Shown here: positions 5,605 through 5,725 of the stretch, piece by piece
Numbering within the stretch: position 1 is the first letter of the stretch
Layout of the letters: every line of letters begins with the position of its first letter
Assembly: GCA_002427045.1 (NCBI GenBank)
Contig: DIPO01000070.1
Span: 60,536-66,260, forward strand
Direction: 5' to 3'
Source: Firmicutes bacterium UBA5486
GTDB taxonomy: Bacteria; Bacillota; UBA4882; UBA10575
DNA length: 5,725 bases
The notes under the pieces: generated by a model
The model's input: the letters and a program-made list of their open reading frames with translations, nothing else
Told to the model about the DNA's origin: nothing
Database searches by the model: none
Program-made: the position numbers and the translations under genes

Positions 5605-5725
5605 TTAAAATAAAGATAAACTATTGATCAGGATAAAAGCCATAAATAATTATACAACTACTTCTTACAGAGCTTTTTGCGTTGTCATTGATTTTTTCTG
5701 TCCCTGCACAATATATTGATAGCCT

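Larger units (their letters stand above)
5389..5725 (-). other. Long AT-rich upstream region of the met operon
   Basis: These 337 nt contain no supported gene. They presumably hold the metN promoter and leader, but I find no -35/-10 pair at good spacing. A perfect TATAAT near 5650 on the minus strand has no -35 box at 16-18 nt. SAM riboswitch core motifs and the T-box AGGGUGGNACCGCG sequence are absent. The main structures are the hairpin at 5553-5604 and the smaller one beside the ribosome binding site. Short open frames entering from the right edge are too short to call. Confidence 0.6.

Noticed and set aside
5665..5725. Possible 3' end of a minus-strand gene entering from the right (about 19 codons to TAA)
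   Set aside because: An alternative frame stays open longer, the translation matches no family I know, and the fragment is too short.

Overview
The window looks like chromosomal DNA of a low-GC, Gram-positive-type bacterium (Bacillota, most likely a Clostridia-like anaerobe). The evidence is the strong AGGAGG-type ribosome binding sites, sigma-70-like promoters with A-rich surroundings, U-tailed intrinsic terminators, AT-rich intergenic DNA, and family-level protein features. I cannot name a genus. No rRNA, tRNA, transposase, CRISPR array or phage gene is visible.

Layout from left to right: positions 1-237 hold no supported gene, but contain a good promoter (TTTACA, 17 nt, TATAAT) for a plus-strand HAD-family phosphatase (259-969). 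Convergent to it, on the minus strand, is mgtE (1080-2408), a complete Mg2+ transporter/channel with N, CBS-pair and five-helix membrane domains. Upstream of mgtE lies a long, structured leader (about 2409-2651) driven by a near-consensus promoter (TTGACA, 17 nt, TAAAAT). The leader ends in a strong intrinsic terminator just before the mgtE ribosome binding site, so mgtE is probably controlled by transcription attenuation. The leader contains a two-part long-range helix, an 8-nt segment that can pair in two ways, and a 34-codon upstream ORF with a near-perfect Shine-Dalgarno. It does not match the canonical M-box (ykoK) Mg2+ riboswitch as I know it, and is the most interesting object in the window.

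The right half is a minus-strand methionine ABC importer operon in the order metN (ATPase, 4315-5388), metI (permease, 3693-4352) and metQ (binding protein, 2839-3633). It ends in an intrinsic terminator at about 2776-2813. metN and metI overlap by 38 nt, and metI to metQ is a 59-nt gap. MetQ has a normal export signal but lacks the lipobox cysteine that usually anchors this protein. The 337 nt upstream of metN carry no recognisable SAM riboswitch or T-box, but do contain a long hairpin whose G.U pairs favour RNA made from the minus strand.

Functionally, the window combines two transport systems (Mg2+ and methionine) and an independently transcribed small-molecule phosphatase. Nothing ties the three units into one pathway. 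The mgtE and met units are consecutive on the same strand but separated by a terminator and a separate promoter.
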